Shown here in pieces: positions 1-10,849 of a DNA stretch of 64,000 bases (its first letter is position 1; each line of letters begins with the position of its first letter). Origin of the DNA: Ahaetulla prasina (taxonomy: Eukaryota; Chordata; Lepidosauria; Squamata; Colubridae); NCBI RefSeq assembly GCF_028640845.1, contig NC_080548.1, positions 11,397,314 through 11,461,313 on the forward strand, written 5' to 3'. Below the pieces are notes generated by a model, which did not search any database, had not been told where the DNA came from, and saw nothing but the letters and a program-made list of their open reading frames with translations. The position numbers and the translations under genes were made by a program.

Positions 1-140
1 TCTTGCCACAGTTGTTAAGTGAATCACTGCAGCTTTTAAGTTAGTAACATGGTTGTTAAATGAATCTGGCTTTCTCTTTGACTTTGTTCATCAGAAGGTT
101 GCAAAAGGTGATCACATGACCCCAGGACGCTGCAACGGTC
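1..140. repeat. pogo/Tigger-like MITE fragment
   Basis: This is the inner part of a repeat found many times in the window. Complete copies run from CAGGTAGTCC to GGACTACCTG with TA on both sides, which suggests a Tc1/mariner-superfamily (pogo/Tigger) MITE. The fragment has the typical inner segments (GTTAAGTGAATCACTGCAG, then the GATCACATGACCCC region). It breaks off near 138 where LINE coding sequence starts, and its other end is outside the window. The class is inferred from the termini; the family name is not known to me. Confidence 0.75.
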
Positions 141-420
141 ATGACCTGAGTTTAACTCATAGAATCATCTATTACAATGTCCTTCCTGTCAAAGACTACT
201 TCAGCTTCAATTGCAACAATACACGAGCACACAATAGATTTAAGCTTAATGTGAACCGCTCCAATCTTGATTGCAAAAAATATGACTTCTGTAACAGAGT
301 TGTTAATGCCTGGAATGCACTACCTGACTCTGTGGTCTCTTCCCAAAATCCCCAAAGCTTCAACCAAAAAGTATCTACCATTGACCTCACCCCATTCCTA
401 AGAGGTCTGTAAGGGGCGTG
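138..420 (+). pseudogene. CR1-like LINE ORF2 3' end (family 2)
   Basis: The frame ending at the stop near 412 encodes the C-terminal tail of a non-LTR reverse transcriptase, with the block NAWNALPDSVVSSQNP. The same protein tail is encoded on the minus strand at 7.95-8.4 kb and 21.36-21.94 kb. This copy is 5'-truncated and its upstream end abuts the MITE with only a 3-bp overlap. It has no reverse-transcriptase core and cannot be functional. The tail layout is typical of CR1/Jockey-group LINEs. Confidence 0.8.
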
Positions 421-556
421 TGGAGACCAGAAACGGGCCTTCCCAAACATCTGGTAGACCCATTTTTCACCCTCCCCGAGCCTCCGCGCACTCCCTGCAT
501 TTATCTGCATCCAAAACGGACTGAGTGGGGACTCCTGGGAGGGGTAGGGTGGGAGG

Positions 557-876
557 CAGAGGTGGGTTTCAGCAGGTTCTGACCTGTTCTGGAGAACCGG
601 TAGCAGAAATTTTGAGTAGTTCGGAAAACTGGTAGTAAAAATTCTGACTGGCCCCGCCCCCATCTATTCTCTGCCTCCCGAGTCCCAGCTGATCAGGAGG
701 AAATGGGGATTTTGCAGAAACTTCCTCTAGAGTGGGGTCGGAATGGAGATTTTACAGTATCCTTCCCCTGGAGTGGGGTGGGAATGGAGATTTTACAGTA
801 TCCTTCCCCTGCCATGCCCATCAAGCCATGCCACGCCCAAAGAACCGGTAGTAAAAAAAATTGAAACCCACCACTG
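557..876. repeat. hAT MITE, ACCGGTT family
   Basis: The segment starts CAGAGGTGGGTTTCAGC and ends GAAACCCACCACTG. It contains repeated AGAACCGGTAGTA motifs. Better-preserved relatives at 28223 and 28718 have perfect 8-bp target duplications, which is the hAT signature. Here an inner unit containing GGAATGGAGATTTTACAGTA is tandemly repeated. No clear target duplication remains. Confidence 0.75.
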
Positions 877-1392
877 GTGAGCGTGGCCAGCCAGGAGAGG
901 GATTTGGGGGTTCTCTGAACTGCACAGAATCTTAGCTAGAGGTTCTCCTTAACCCCTGCGAACCCCCAGCAGCCCACCCCTGGTTATAAGGCAAGGACTA
1001 CCTGTTACCATTTTCTGCATTTGAACCAATGAACTGATTAGATCGACTGTACAGCATCAGCATCTCAGTCAAGGCTTCGTAAACTGCCACTACGGCATCT
1101 CACTGTCTCACCCGGCCCAGTGAGATCCAGAGGGGTTGGAGACTGGCCCATAATCAGCGTCTGCACTAAAAGGAACTCTTGTCATAATAACAGGAGGCAT
1201 GTCAAGATGTCATGACAAGTCTTGCCTGTTATGTCACAAGGCAAGCACAAAAGGAGCGGGGAATTTACAACACAACTGACACTTTGTCATTCCCTCCCCT
1301 TCTGTACGTGTCCATCTGGCCAGAGCAACTGGGAGCTGCAGTGACCCAACCCACTCAGTCCCAAAAAAGCCAACCAAGGTTTATACTAAGTG
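877..1392. other. no recognised gene
   Basis: Non-coding sequence with short low-quality open frames. A small inverted motif (CAAGATGTCATGACAAGTCTTG) lies near 1203-1224. I recognise no gene or known repeat. Confidence 0.5.
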
Positions 1393-1549
1393 TAAAATTT
1401 GTACCTTATGACTATCATTAAGTGTTGTAAGTGTTGTACATTGATGAAGGTATATTTTCTTTTATGTACACTGAGAGCATATGCACCAAGACAAATTCCT
1501 TGTGGGTCCAATCACACTTGGCCAATAAAAAATTCTATTCTATTCTACT
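1393..1549 (+). repeat. CR1-type LINE 3' end with ATTCT tail
   Basis: The conserved 3' UTR block includes TACACTGAGAGCATATGCAC and CACACTTGGCCAATAAA, and runs into (ATTCT)n. The same block occurs at 7.4, 20.1, 46.3 and 47.9 kb. Snake CR1 LINEs with pentanucleotide tails are documented; assigning this copy to them is inference. Confidence 0.85.
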
Positions 1550-2559
1550 AACTCAGCCAATACAGCTGCTGCGGCTTTAACCAACATGGTTAAATGTAGA
1601 AGACACCAACATTAGTTAGTCTGGATGAATATTGTTGTTGTTGTTTTTTAAAAAAACTTTTTTAAACTGGTTTTTTGGCGGTTGTGTTTGAATTATGTTG
1701 GCTGTTTAGCTTTGTGTTTTAATTGTGGGTGCTGCCCAAAGTCCCAGGCATGAGATAAGCAGTTATATAAATTATTATGTATTTATTTATTATTAGAGTT
1801 CTGTGCTGCCCATCTTGCCAAAGCAACTGCAGGTGGCTAGATAAATAAATTTAATTAAATTAAATTAGAGAACCAGATAAATCATTAAACAAATATGATG
1901 CTACTGGTACAAGATTCCGTGTCAATTTTATTGCCATAGACTAACATAGCTTTCTGATCGCCATCTTGGATAAAATGTGCTGCATAAACATAGCCCATCA
2001 TTCTAAAAAAGCAGAGCAAATTGTCAAGAGTTGATGGGGTGCATCTCTTCAAATTATGTCCCTTGGGGGGGGGAGGAGCAAGATAAATAGGGCCACCAGC
2101 ACAGAGGCATCAGGATGTAGAGTTGGGGAAAAACAGGAAGGGAATACAAAGAAAGAAGGAAGATTGCACTGCTATTGTTAGGATTGGAAAAGGGGAATTT
2201 GGTTTTAACTTTCCACTGACTTTCAGTGCCATTATTGCTGTTGCAGTATTAAAACAAAAGACAATACAGTAATGGCACTGAAACTTTTTATGCTATTATT
2301 TTTACGGTATTGATAATTTATTTCATTATTTTTGTTTAGTATTTTATTATCCTATGTGTATATTATTTTATTAATCATTTGTTTTTTTACTTTATATATT
2401 TAAATTTTACTTTGTTTTATGGTGGTATTATTTTATTATACTTGCATGTTATTATTTATTAATATTTTATTTCATTATGTTGCATTATTTTGTTTTTATT
2501 TGGCTATTTGTATTCTACAAAGGAAAAATGTATAGGGCGATGCTATACATTTGTAATTC
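1550..2559. other. AT-rich sequence, no gene seen
   Basis: Non-coding and strongly AT-rich, mainly T/A runs at 2280-2520. A short LINE-tail-like stretch with TAAATAAATTTAATTAAATT lies at 1840-1866. No usable coding signal on either strand. Confidence 0.5.
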
Positions 2560-2755
2560 GTGACAGTTGTAAAGCAGCTTTACAATTTTACCTTTTTTTT
2601 TTTTTGTGGTGGTTGTTACATGAATCGCTCTGATTGTTAAGCAAACCGAAGGTGACCATTGGAACTTCAAATATGCCTTGTAAGAACCTTCCAGATAGGT
2701 CTGCTGGAACCTTGAATAGTCACTAACAACTGGTTGTAAGTTGAGGAATACATGA
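2560..2755. repeat. pogo-like MITE, degraded
   Basis: Decayed copy of the CAGGTAGTCC family, with GTTAAGCAAACC near 2637 and GGTTGTAAGTTGAGGA near 2732. Both termini are lost. Confidence 0.55.
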
Positions 2756-2869
2756 TGTGTGATTGTGTAGGTATATGTATATAGTATGTGTGTGTAGGTA
2801 TTTGTGTGTGGGTGTTGTATTTCTCCCTCACATTTCCTTCAATTGATCCAGGTGGTATACAGTATAGAT

Positions 2870-3047
2870 CGGTGGTTCTCAGCCTGTGATCTGCAGACTG
2901 CTGGGTGGCCACAATGTCATTATAGAGAGTCCGTGAAGATTTGAAAAAAAATGTTATGATTTAAATATTGAGTTAGGTCTTGAGGGTCTGTGGCCAGAAA
3001 AGGTATTTAAAAAAGGTCCATGGTGAAGAAAAGATTGAGAACCACTG
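2870..3047. repeat. hAT-like MITE (GGTTCTCA type)
   Basis: Begins CGGTGGTTCTCAGCCTG and ends GATTGAGAACCACTG, so the termini are inverted repeats of the CAGTGGTTCTCAACC type common to hAT/Charlie non-autonomous elements. I could not find a convincing target duplication. Confidence 0.65.
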
Positions 3048-3728
3048 GCATGGAGTATTCCCACTTCCATTTTATCCTTAGAACAGCCTTGTGAGGTAGG
3101 CTGGACTGAGTGAATGATGTCTCCAAGGGGGCTTTTCTTGTGTGGTTGGACTTGAACTGATCTCTCCAGACCTCTGGCCACCCTCTTATATCGGCTGCCT
3201 TTCTTACAAGATTGATAGGCATCAGGCCTGTATAACCATGAGAGCTAGCACCTTGTAGGATTTGTGCCCTGACCTAATAGCCGATTCTGCTCAGAAGGAC
3301 TAGCGAGAGGCCCAGATCTCCCACCGAGAAGCCAGCAAGTAGGTTAACACATTATAGGATGGATGGCTTAACCCGAAGCACAGCAGGGGGAGGGAAGATG
3401 AATTAACTCTGTCTGCTTAACCTGAGTTTGGGAGCTGGGTGTGATCGATTGCCCATCCATTCCGATTACTTCCACAGCAATGCCTGAAGCTGGATCAATT
3501 TCACCAATGCAGGGGCATTTCCACAGAATGATGGATCCCCCTCCTGAGTGCAGTTGCCCCAAGGAAATCCGGGGCTTCTGAGCAAAGACTATGTAGACAA
3601 GCCGAGTCTCCCTCCCACACCCCACCCTGCGCATAACAGCAGTAGCAGATGTCATCCCCTACCCTAAGCCAGTACTGGGGCCCATGCACAAATCCTGCGA
3701 TAAATGCTCTGCAGAAAATGTCCTATGC
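3048..3728. other. no recognised gene
   Basis: Short overlapping frames occur on both strands but none resembles a known protein and they shadow one another. I see no repeat family here. Confidence 0.45.
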
Positions 3729-4066
3729 CAGCGATGGCTAACCTTTTTTGGATCAAGTGTCGAAAGCACCCAGGGCCCCCGTGCATGTGCCCCACCACCA
3801 CGTGTGCACACATGCCCCCCGCACGTGCCCCACCCACCCTCATGTGCATGTGGCCCACACACACATGCCCCCCCGCATGCACAAAGACCCTCACATGGGA
3901 CCCTCCCGCACGCCTCCCACACATGCACGGCAGAGACCCAATGACCAGCTGGCCAGTGGGAGGCGTGTGCACATGTGCGGCAGAGCTGAACTGGGGCAAT
4001 GGCGTGCCCACAGAGAGGGAACTGGGTGCCACCTCTAACACGCGTGCCCTAGGTTCACCATCATGG
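3729..4066. repeat. hAT-like MITE (CAGYGATGGC family), CA/CCCC-rich
   Basis: Starts CAGCGATGGCTAACCTTTTT and ends in GGTTCACCATCATGG. Related copies lie at 7491, 42465 and 55274. The interior is rich in CACATGCCCC-like units, which creates several overlapping pseudo-frames. TCCTATGC appears on both sides, but the copy at 42.7 kb has a similar right flank, so I do not rely on it as a target duplication. Confidence 0.65.
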
Positions 4067-4290
4067 TCCTATGCCTTTTTTCCTACTGGATTGCAAAAAC
4101 TTCATCTGAAAAAAGATTTTGGGGAAAATCTTCCTGGATGGCCTGGGAGGATCTTGCCCTCCCCAAAAGATGAGATGGCCAAGGGTCCTGTGGGAATGTT
4201 CAGTGTTTCATTCCACAATTGTCTCTGAGTATCAAATGATAAATTAAACTTGCAGATTCATCAGATCTGTGAATTCGGGACAGCCTTGGG

Positions 4291-4904
4291 TGTTGTGGTC
4301 TGCCAGCAACCTGCGGAGCTGGCAGCAGAGTTGGACAATGATGAGGCTGAGGAAGAACATGGGCCACTCCTGGAGTCTGGGAAGGCCCGGATGAGGGCTC
4401 TGCGTCGGAGGCAGAGATGGGGCCAGGGCCATCTGGGAGTGATGTGCCTCCAGAGGCTGATAGTAGTGAGGCAGAGGAACATGAGGAGCCTGTTCCCAAT
4501 GCACGCATGAGAAAAGCTGCCAGAAGGCAAGAGCAGCTAAAACAGAGGACGACTTGGGAGTAGGGCCAATATATGATTGACCCCTCCTATAAGGCTTAAA
4601 AGACCAGCAATGGCATTTGGGCTCTTTGTCGGAAAACAATGTTGATAGCCTTGCTCCTTGTCTTGCTGCATTTATTTCTTGTCGGTGTCTTCTGCTTTTG
4701 AACTTTTGCCAAGAAAAGCCTTTGGCAGTTTGCCTAGTTAGACCAAGGTTGGTGATAAGACTGAAGAATTGTGTTATGAAGAATTTGTTTTGATTTAGTT
4801 TGGACAACGCTGAGAATGAGTTAATTCTCAGCTCTTCTAATAAAGTCTGTTTGTTTTTGAACTGATTACGTCTACTACTACCTACTTGGGCCTGAGTCAC
4901 AACA
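4291..4904 (+). mobile_element. solo LTR of a retrovirus-like element
   Basis: A 614-bp segment starting TGTTGTGGTCTGCC and ending GAGTCACAACA, with TG/CA ends and the short terminal inverted repeat TGTTGTG/CACAACA. It has a TATA-like stretch (CTATAAGGCTTAAAAG) near 4586 and AATAAAG near 4840, in the expected order. A second copy lies inverted at 63362..63977. The flanks TTGGG and TTGAG are a 4/5 match to a 5-bp target duplication. No internal retroviral genes adjoin it, hence solo LTR. The 5' part carries an acidic frame that is broken by a 1-base shift near 4380 relative to the other copy. Confidence 0.8.
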
Positions 4905-5246
4905 TTGAGTCCATCCCATCTCTCAGTGCAGGAATCCAAATTGCAACCATCTCTCCAGCTTTCCTTCGGACCCTTATGACAAGCAGAGCTTCTTGAGGCA
5001 TTTAAATAGATTTCATCTGTTTTAATAGTTTGTAAGTCCCTCCTCTATTCTTCTTTATTTATTGATTTATAGACTTTGGGGGGGAGGGATTTGTTAACAC
5101 TTTGTAGGAATGCAAACAGGGCAGGCTGCGTTTCCCAAAAGAATGCCATTCCATGAACATAAGATTTGGCGGGGCTTCAAATCTAGCAAAGCCTGTCTGA
5201 AAAGCAAAACAAACAAAAGTCGATGGAGATTCTCAATCATCTAGGT
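4905..5246. other. no recognised gene
   Basis: Flank between the solo LTR and a hAT MITE. I see no feature. Confidence 0.5.
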
Positions 5247-5365
5247 CAGGGGTGGGCAATTAATTTTTATCATTAATTTTTATTTTATGATTGGCCTCAC
5301 GCGGGCCGGACAGGGACGTACAAAGGGCCGGATGTGGCCCGCGGGCCTTAATTTGCCCAGGTCTG
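5247..5365. repeat. hAT MITE with perfect target duplication
   Basis: A 119-bp element starting CAGGGGTGGGCAA and ending TTTGCCCAGGTCTG, flanked on both sides by ATCTAGGT (5239-5246 and 5366-5373). The 8-bp duplication and CAGGGGT terminus indicate hAT. The GC-rich centre contains GGCCGGATGTGGCCCGCGGG. Confidence 0.88.
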
Positions 5366-6320
5366 ATCTAGGTCATGGTTGTCCCAAAAGTGCTTTGTTT
5401 TTCAAGTGGAAAGAGGACTTTTTTTTTTCCCCCTGAAGACATTTCACTTCTCATCCAAGAAACTTCTTTTGGGGTGGGGGGAGACAAAAGAAACAAAAGG
5501 AAACAAGAGGAAATGCTGGGCTAAAGCAGGAGTCCCTGGTTTGCATGCTGGGATATTTATGCAGCAATGCAAAATTATGATCTCATTTGAAAAGACCTAG
5601 AAAGGCTGGGACAGTAAATAGGAGACGTTTATGTTGCCCGCCCATCCCCTCTGATCTGTAAGTGCTAACTAGGGGTGAAAATCCTCCAGCCCGCCCACCC
5701 TAAATGCACTTTCCTGGAGTTCATTTATCCTGAAGAGCCCTGCAAATGGAGGGCTGTTGGTTAAGAATTCTTCAAAGGAAGGGTTGGACTTTGTGAGGTA
5801 GGACTTATTGTCCTTGGGCAAACAAGCTATCATCTGTCATTTATACTGACCCCCCTGATCAGCAGTCAATGACAGCTCCCAGCTGTCTGGGCTGAGCCCA
5901 AAATGCTTGTTTCCCTGCCCTCCTCCTGCTCTTCCTCTTCCTCCTCCTCTTCTTCTCATGGAAATAAACCATTCAGGAGCATCCAGTCCCAAAGCTGCCT
6001 TCAAGGACAACCTCAGCCTTCCACAACACCCCCGTTTCATCCGCTGCCAACAAAGCAAAGGGGCTTCCTTCTGTTCTTCTCCAGCAGCTGCCTTTCCGTC
6101 ACAATAGACCGCAGAACTGAGACCGTCCCAAGCGCGAGGATGGCCTTTCTTACACATTGTGGCGTTTCACATCTAAGTAGTCAGTCCAGGTGACAAACTC
6201 CTCTGATGGGAGTTGTGACAAGGGGAGAAATCCTGCAGCCTTTTCTTCCCTCTCACCGGTTCTCGCTCAATCTGGTCAAAGGCCATTGGCTTTCCAAAAA
6301 GAAAACACATTGATTTTTTT
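5366..6320. other. no recognised gene; small repeats
   Basis: Contains the motif CACTTCTCATCCAAGAAACT (about 5447), the reverse complement of a tail motif also seen at 29206 and 51120, and a (TCC)-rich patch at 5918-5955. Opposed short frames at 5.84-6.19 kb shadow this patch. No gene recognised. Confidence 0.45.
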
Positions 6321-6582
6321 TTTTAATTTGCATTTATATCCCGCCCTTCTCCGAAGACTCAGGGCGGCTTACACTATGTCAAGCAATAGTCTTCATCCTA
6401 TTTGTATATTATATACAAAGTCAACTTATTGCCCCCAACAATCTGGGTCCTCATTTTACCTACCTTATAAAGGATGGAAGGCTGAGTCAACCTTGGGCCT
6501 GGTGGGACTTGAACCTGCAGTAATTGCAAGCAGCTGCTGTTAATAACAGACTGCATTAGTCTGTTGAGACACCAGAGGCCCT
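6321..6582 (-). repeat. tRNA-derived SINE with LINE-like 3' tail
   Basis: Read on the minus strand, a tRNA-like head with GGTTCAAGTCCC (B-box-like) is followed by a unique body and then CCGCCCTGAGTCTTCGGAGA and GGGCGGGATATAAATGC. A second copy is at 28932..29205. The tail closely matches the 3' end of LINE family 1 (22.05, 28.03, 29.96 and 53.94 kb), which suggests it uses that LINE's machinery. Confidence 0.82.
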
Positions 6583-6627
6583 GATGAATTGTCCAGGGAT
6601 GGAAGCAGCACGATGCTCTAGTATGGA

Positions 6628-7012
6628 CAGGCAGTTCTCCACTTACAAACAGTTCATTTAGTGACCATTGAAAGTTACAAAGGCACTGAAAAAAAAACTG
6701 ACGTATGTCCATTTTTCACACTTACGACAATTGCAGCATCCCCTTGGTCACATAATCAAAATTCAGATGCTTGGCAACTGGCTCATGTTTATGATGGTTG
6801 CCATGTCCCAGAGTCACGTGATCCCCCTTGGCGACTTTCTGACAAGCAAAGTCAATGAGGGGGAGCCAGGTTCACTTAGCAACCCCGTTGCTACTTTATC
6901 AGTGGCAGAGATTCACTTAGCAACTGTGGCAAGAAAGGTCGTAAACTAGGGCAAAGCTCACTTAGCAACTTAAATTTTGGGCTCAATGGTGAACGTAAGT
7001 CATGGGCTACCT
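6628..7012. repeat. pogo-like MITE, nearly complete
   Basis: Runs from CAGGCAGTTCTCCACTTAC to GTCATGGGCTACCTA. It carries all the family segments in order, including GTCACATAATCAAAATTCAG and GGGGGAGCCAGGTTCACTTA. Confidence 0.8.
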
Positions 7013-7060
7013 ATATTTCATGAGAAATATCACTTTCACTGCATCATCCTCTATATGTAT

Positions 7061-7195
7061 TGTATGTACTATATTATATGTATATTATATATTATATAAT
7101 ATATTATAATATATATATATATATATATATAATATATATAATATAATATAATCTATTATATTATATATATATAATAATGTATATTATATGTATAT
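7061..7195. repeat. (AT)n / TATA-rich microsatellite
   Basis: Alternating AT and TATAATATA runs, imperfect, more than 130 bp. Confidence 0.9.
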
Positions 7196-7220
7196 TGTAT
7201 GTACATATACTCTATATGTA

Positions 7221-7489
7221 TTGCATGTACTGTATGACTGTAACTTTGTTGCTGGTAATCCTTGATCTATTGATTGTTCCTGATTGCTTATTTGTACCCT
7301 ATGATTATCATTAAGTGTTGTATCATTAAGTGTTAAATTGTACCCTATGACCATCATTTGTGTTGTAAGTGTTGTACCTTGATGAAGGTATCTTTTCTTT
7401 TATGTACACTGAGAGCATAAGCACCAAGAAAAATTCCTTGTGTGTCCAATCACACTTGGCCAATAAAAATTCTATTCTATTCTATTCTA
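7221..7489 (+). repeat. CR1-type LINE 3' end with ATTCT tail
   Basis: Contains TGACTGTAACTTTGTTGCTGG, a short internal repeat of ATCATTAAGTGTT, the TACACTGAGAGCATAAGCAC block and CCAATAAAAATTCTATTC. It belongs to the family at 1393 and 47560. Confidence 0.87.
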
Positions 7490-7490
7490 T

Positions 7491-7743
7491 ACCAGTGATG
7501 GCTAACCTTTTCCAGACCAAGTGCCCAAAACGAGCACGCACGCGTGTGAATGCGCACATACCTGAACCCCCAAAATGCAATGTGCGCATGGCCCCATGGC
7601 CCCCCGCACATGTATGCTGGCATCCCCACACACACCCTCCCTGCGCATATGCATGCAGCAGCACCCCCGCATGGGTCCCAATCCCTGCACAAGCATGAGT
7701 TGAAGTCCTCCAGGCTTAAAGTTACCAAGGTTGGAGACCCCTG
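7491..7743. repeat. composite hAT MITE
   Basis: The left end (CAGTGATGGCTAACCTTTTC) is that of the CAGYGATGGC family. The right end (GGTTGGAGACCCCTG, preceded by GTTGAAGTCCTCCAGGCTTA) is that of the palindromic family at 13627. No matching 8-bp flank was found, so this looks like a fusion of two elements. Confidence 0.6.
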
Positions 7744-7784
7744 CTCTAGAGATCTTCTGGATCTTTGCTTTCCCTGTCAACCCT

Positions 7785-8575
7785 GTATCTATTTATTTTT
7801 ATTTTATTTTATTTATTTATTTTGTTGAGTACATATTAGATTTTATATATATAAGTATAAGCATGAATTGAATACATAAAGTGAATACAATTAAAGGGAA
7901 CATTAGGACAGGGACGGTAGGTGCGCTGGTGCTCTTATGCGCGCTCCCTACAGACCTTTTAGGAATGGGGTGAGGTCAACAGTAGACAGTCTTAGATTAA
8001 AGATTTTGGGATTTTGGGATGAGACTACAGAGTCTGGTAGTGCATTCCAGGCATTAACAACTTTGTTACTGAAGTCATATTTTCTGCAATCGAGTTTGGA
8101 GCAATTCACTTTAAGTTTGAATCTATTGTGTGCTCGTGTATTGTTGTGGTTGAAGCTGAAGTAGTCATTGACAGGTAGGACATTGTAGCAGATGATTTTA
8201 TGAGCTATGCTCAGGTCATACCGAAGGCGGCATAGTTCTAAATTTTCTAAACCCAGAATTTCAAGTCTGGTGGCATAAGGTATTTTGTTGTGAGCAGAGG
8301 AGTGGAGGACTGTTTTTGTGAAATATTTCTGGACGTGCTCAATTGTATTGATGTCCAATATGCAGTGTGGGTTCCAGACAGATGAGCTTTTCAAGAATTG
8401 GTCTAGCAAATATTTTATATGCTCTGGTTAGTAGTATAATATTACTGGAGAAGAAGCTATGCAAGATTAGGTTTACAACTCTTATTGCCTTTTTGGCAAT
8501 GTTGTTACAGTGGGCTCTGGCACTTAGATCATTTGATATTATTATTCCAAGGTCCTTGACAAAGTGAGGGTATCC
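7785..8575 (-). pseudogene. CR1-like LINE 3' part (family 2)
   Basis: On the minus strand the frame 8409..7948 encodes the C-terminal part of a LINE protein, including YATRLEILGLENLELCRLRY and VVNAWNALPDSVVSSQN. The 3' UTR lies at lower coordinates (GGTGCGCTGGTGCTCTTATG in plus orientation) and ends in a T/A tail near 7790. It is 5'-truncated and lacks the catalytic reverse-transcriptase core. Confidence 0.85.
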
Positions 8576-9188
8576 TCCACATGCTTTGGACTGTAATGCT
8601 CACAGTTGATTGTCGGTGCCCCTGCAGCCCGAGGCTAATGGGAATGAAAGTCCAAAACTTCTGGAGACCACCAAATTGCCTGTCCCTGTGATTAATGATT
8701 TTGGGTTAAGCTGTGTGAAGGACTCTGCTCCATATCAACACTGCTAATTGCATCCATCTCTGAAAACTTGTCTCTGTAGTATGTTGCGTTCTTAGGGGAC
8801 GGTGTTATATGTGCTCTTCACGGGTGGTACCCGGGTTATGGGTGCCACCAAAGAAAACTTCTAGAGTTGGCTGCAGTGATAGGGCAGCAAAATAGTGATT
8901 GCTTTTGGGTGAGTGTTTGCATTGCACGCATGTTTTATTGGGGGGAAATTATGCAAATTCTGCCTCATGGATTGCACAGTTTTACTGTTATCTCCTCACA
9001 AAGCTCAGTAGAAATCATGCCTCCATTTCATCAATGTTGGGCTGCCAGATTGTGGAAAATAAACCACTAGCAGGCGGTAGGCTATAGATGGCTCACTCTT
9101 GCTTTGGTGATGGCTTACTTAACCCCAATAAATAAGCATCAGAATTAAACTGAAATAGTCTCCTTTTGAATCCTCTATCCAGGGTTGT
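8576..9188. other. no recognised gene
   Basis: No coding similarity and no clear repeat. Small unrelated frames only. Confidence 0.45.
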
Positions 9189-9790
9189 CAGGGGTGAAAT
9201 GCTCCTGGTTCAGACCAGTTGAGGAGAGCCGGTAGCGGAGATTGGGGCTGGTTCGGAGAACCGATAGCAATCGCTGGCTGGCCACGCCCCTGAACCAGTC
9301 TGCGGCCCGCAGCCCTGCCATGCTTCCCTGCCTTCCACGTGGCCTTCCCGGCATCCCCATAGCCAGCTTCCAAAGGCAGGCAAGCAGAAGGCCACGTGGA
9401 AGACGGGAAAGCATGGCAGGGCTGCAGGGAAGGGAGCTAGCAGCCTACTCCCTTCCCTGCAGCCCTCCCATGCTTGCCTGCCTTCCACGTGGCCTTCCCA
9501 GCAGTCCCCCATGCCCGCTTGCCTTCCTCCTCGCATCCAGCCCACGCTGAAGAATGCACTGCTTCTGGGCCGGGCCACCCACCCTCGGGTCCCTTAAGGG
9601 CAGGGTGTGCTCTTCCACTGCTGCCGCCATCGGCACCATGACTGCACAGGAAAACTCCCCAGAGCAGCGCAGTTCCGGGATGGCGGGAGAGCCCAGGGAA
9701 GCTCTGCCTCCACCACTGCCGCTGCTGCCAGGAACATCCGTGCAGGAAAACTTCCTGGGAAGAGCTCTGTCTATGTGCCCAAACCAGGTA

Positions 9791-9829
<39 letters not shown>

Positions 9830-9892
9830 AAGAGAGAAAGAGGAAGAGAGGAAGAGAAAGAAAGAGGAAGGGAGAGAGAACAAGAGAGAGAG

Positions 9893-9939
<47 letters not shown>

Positions 9940-10111
9940 CGTATGACCCCAATTGTGCCCCACATGTTGGCTGCTAAGCAAGAGCGCTGTTAAGTGAGTT
10001 TCACTACATTTCACAAGTTGGCCACACCCACCTGGTCACATGACCACCAAGCCACGCCCACCAAGCCACGCCCACAGAACAGGTAGCAAAAAAAATTAGA
10101 TTTCATCTCTG
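9189..10111. repeat. long non-autonomous hAT-like element with inner inverted blocks
   Basis: The ends match the ACCGGTT family (CAGGGGTGAAATGCTCC; TTAGATTTCATCTCTG). A block of roughly 40-50 bp with TTCCACGTGGCCTTCCC is present in alternating orientation at about 9309-9350, 9390-9440 and 9449-9500, so strong hairpins are possible. A compound microsatellite follows. Long frames here arise from these blocks and are not genes. No target duplication was found. Confidence 0.6.
9788..9939. repeat. compound (TG)n(AG)n(GAAA)n microsatellite
   Basis: Pure TG repeats pass into AG, then AGGAAG variants, then about ten GAAA units. Confidence 0.95.
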
Positions 10112-10509
10112 AATACAGTCCAAAAAGTGAAGATGGCAGCTGAAAGGGTGCAATTGAAATTCTGCCTTGACACACTAACAAGCAAGCAGAGCTTCCATCG
10201 CAACCACTATCTTGACTTTTGCGGTCCTATATTTCAGATAACCTCATTTCTGTCTTTTTTATTGATCAATATTATTTTGCTCCTAAAGTTTTTTTTTTTA
10301 ATTTTGTGTTTTAATTTTAATTCTTTCTGTGAACCCCTTGAAAAAGTGAGTCAAAGTGACGCAGGGCTGAAGGCCCTCCATCAACCAATCCATCAGCCAG
10401 GGTGTCAGAGAAATCTTTCAAGATGGGTTTTAATGTTAAATAAGGACGTTTTAAATCCCTACACAACCCCAAAAGAACACCTTGTCAGGCCAAACACAAA
10501 TAATCTTAC

Positions 10510-10628
10510 CTTCCACCAGGGACGTTAACAAGGTGACGTTTGCTGCTTTGCGCCTTCCAGCGGGTAGATTTAACCCTATCTTCTCCAACCTTTCTCTTAA
10601 ACATCTTCCACCATTTTTAGATTTTGCC
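10510..10628 (-). CDS. TFAP2E: AP-2 transcription factor, internal exon (119 nt), probable TFAP2E
   Basis: AP-2 proteins are nuclear transcription factors that bind GC-rich sites as dimers through a basic region plus helix-span-helix. The exon is read on the minus strand, begins after the acceptor GTTTTAG and ends before the donor GTAAG (10509-10505). It encodes about 40 residues: [19 protein letters not shown], then [12 protein letters not shown] and TLLTSLVEG. Starting phase 1 fits the end of the preceding exon exactly, and the last base opens the next glycine codon. The 119-nt length is the one I recall for this exon in AP-2 genes. The residues [10 protein letters not shown] fit TFAP2E better than TFAP2A/B/C (SLREKL) or TFAP2D (CLREKLDRL), as I remember those proteins. 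The next exon (GEAVHLARDFGY in paralogues) is not found before base 1. Family certain; paralogue likely. Confidence 0.93.
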
Positions 10629-10849
10629 CTAAAACAGGGAAGCAGAAGAATGAAAACAATCTGAATGGGATTTAAAAACAAACAAACAAACCAAGGAACC
10701 AAATCACCCTTAATTTCCCAAATCTGTTCTTCAACAATTCTAGGAAAAGCCAAAAGACTGTTTGTAAATTTTGCAATTAAATTATGGTAAGGGTTCATGG
10801 TTTGGTAACAACTTCTTATATACATCAAAATTAATATCAAAAACACATA

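Noticed and set aside
3729..4066. TCCTATGC on both sides taken as an 8-bp duplication
   Set aside because: A related element at 42465 has nearly the same right flank, so the octamer may belong to the element.
9175..10014. Several overlapping frames of 80-190 codons on both strands
   Set aside because: They come from inverted GC-rich blocks and a TG/AG/GAAA microsatellite within a non-autonomous transposon.
1..10500. Downstream AP-2 exon (the GEAVHLARDFGY region) expected on the minus strand
   Set aside because: No matching text found by eye; presumed to lie outside the window.
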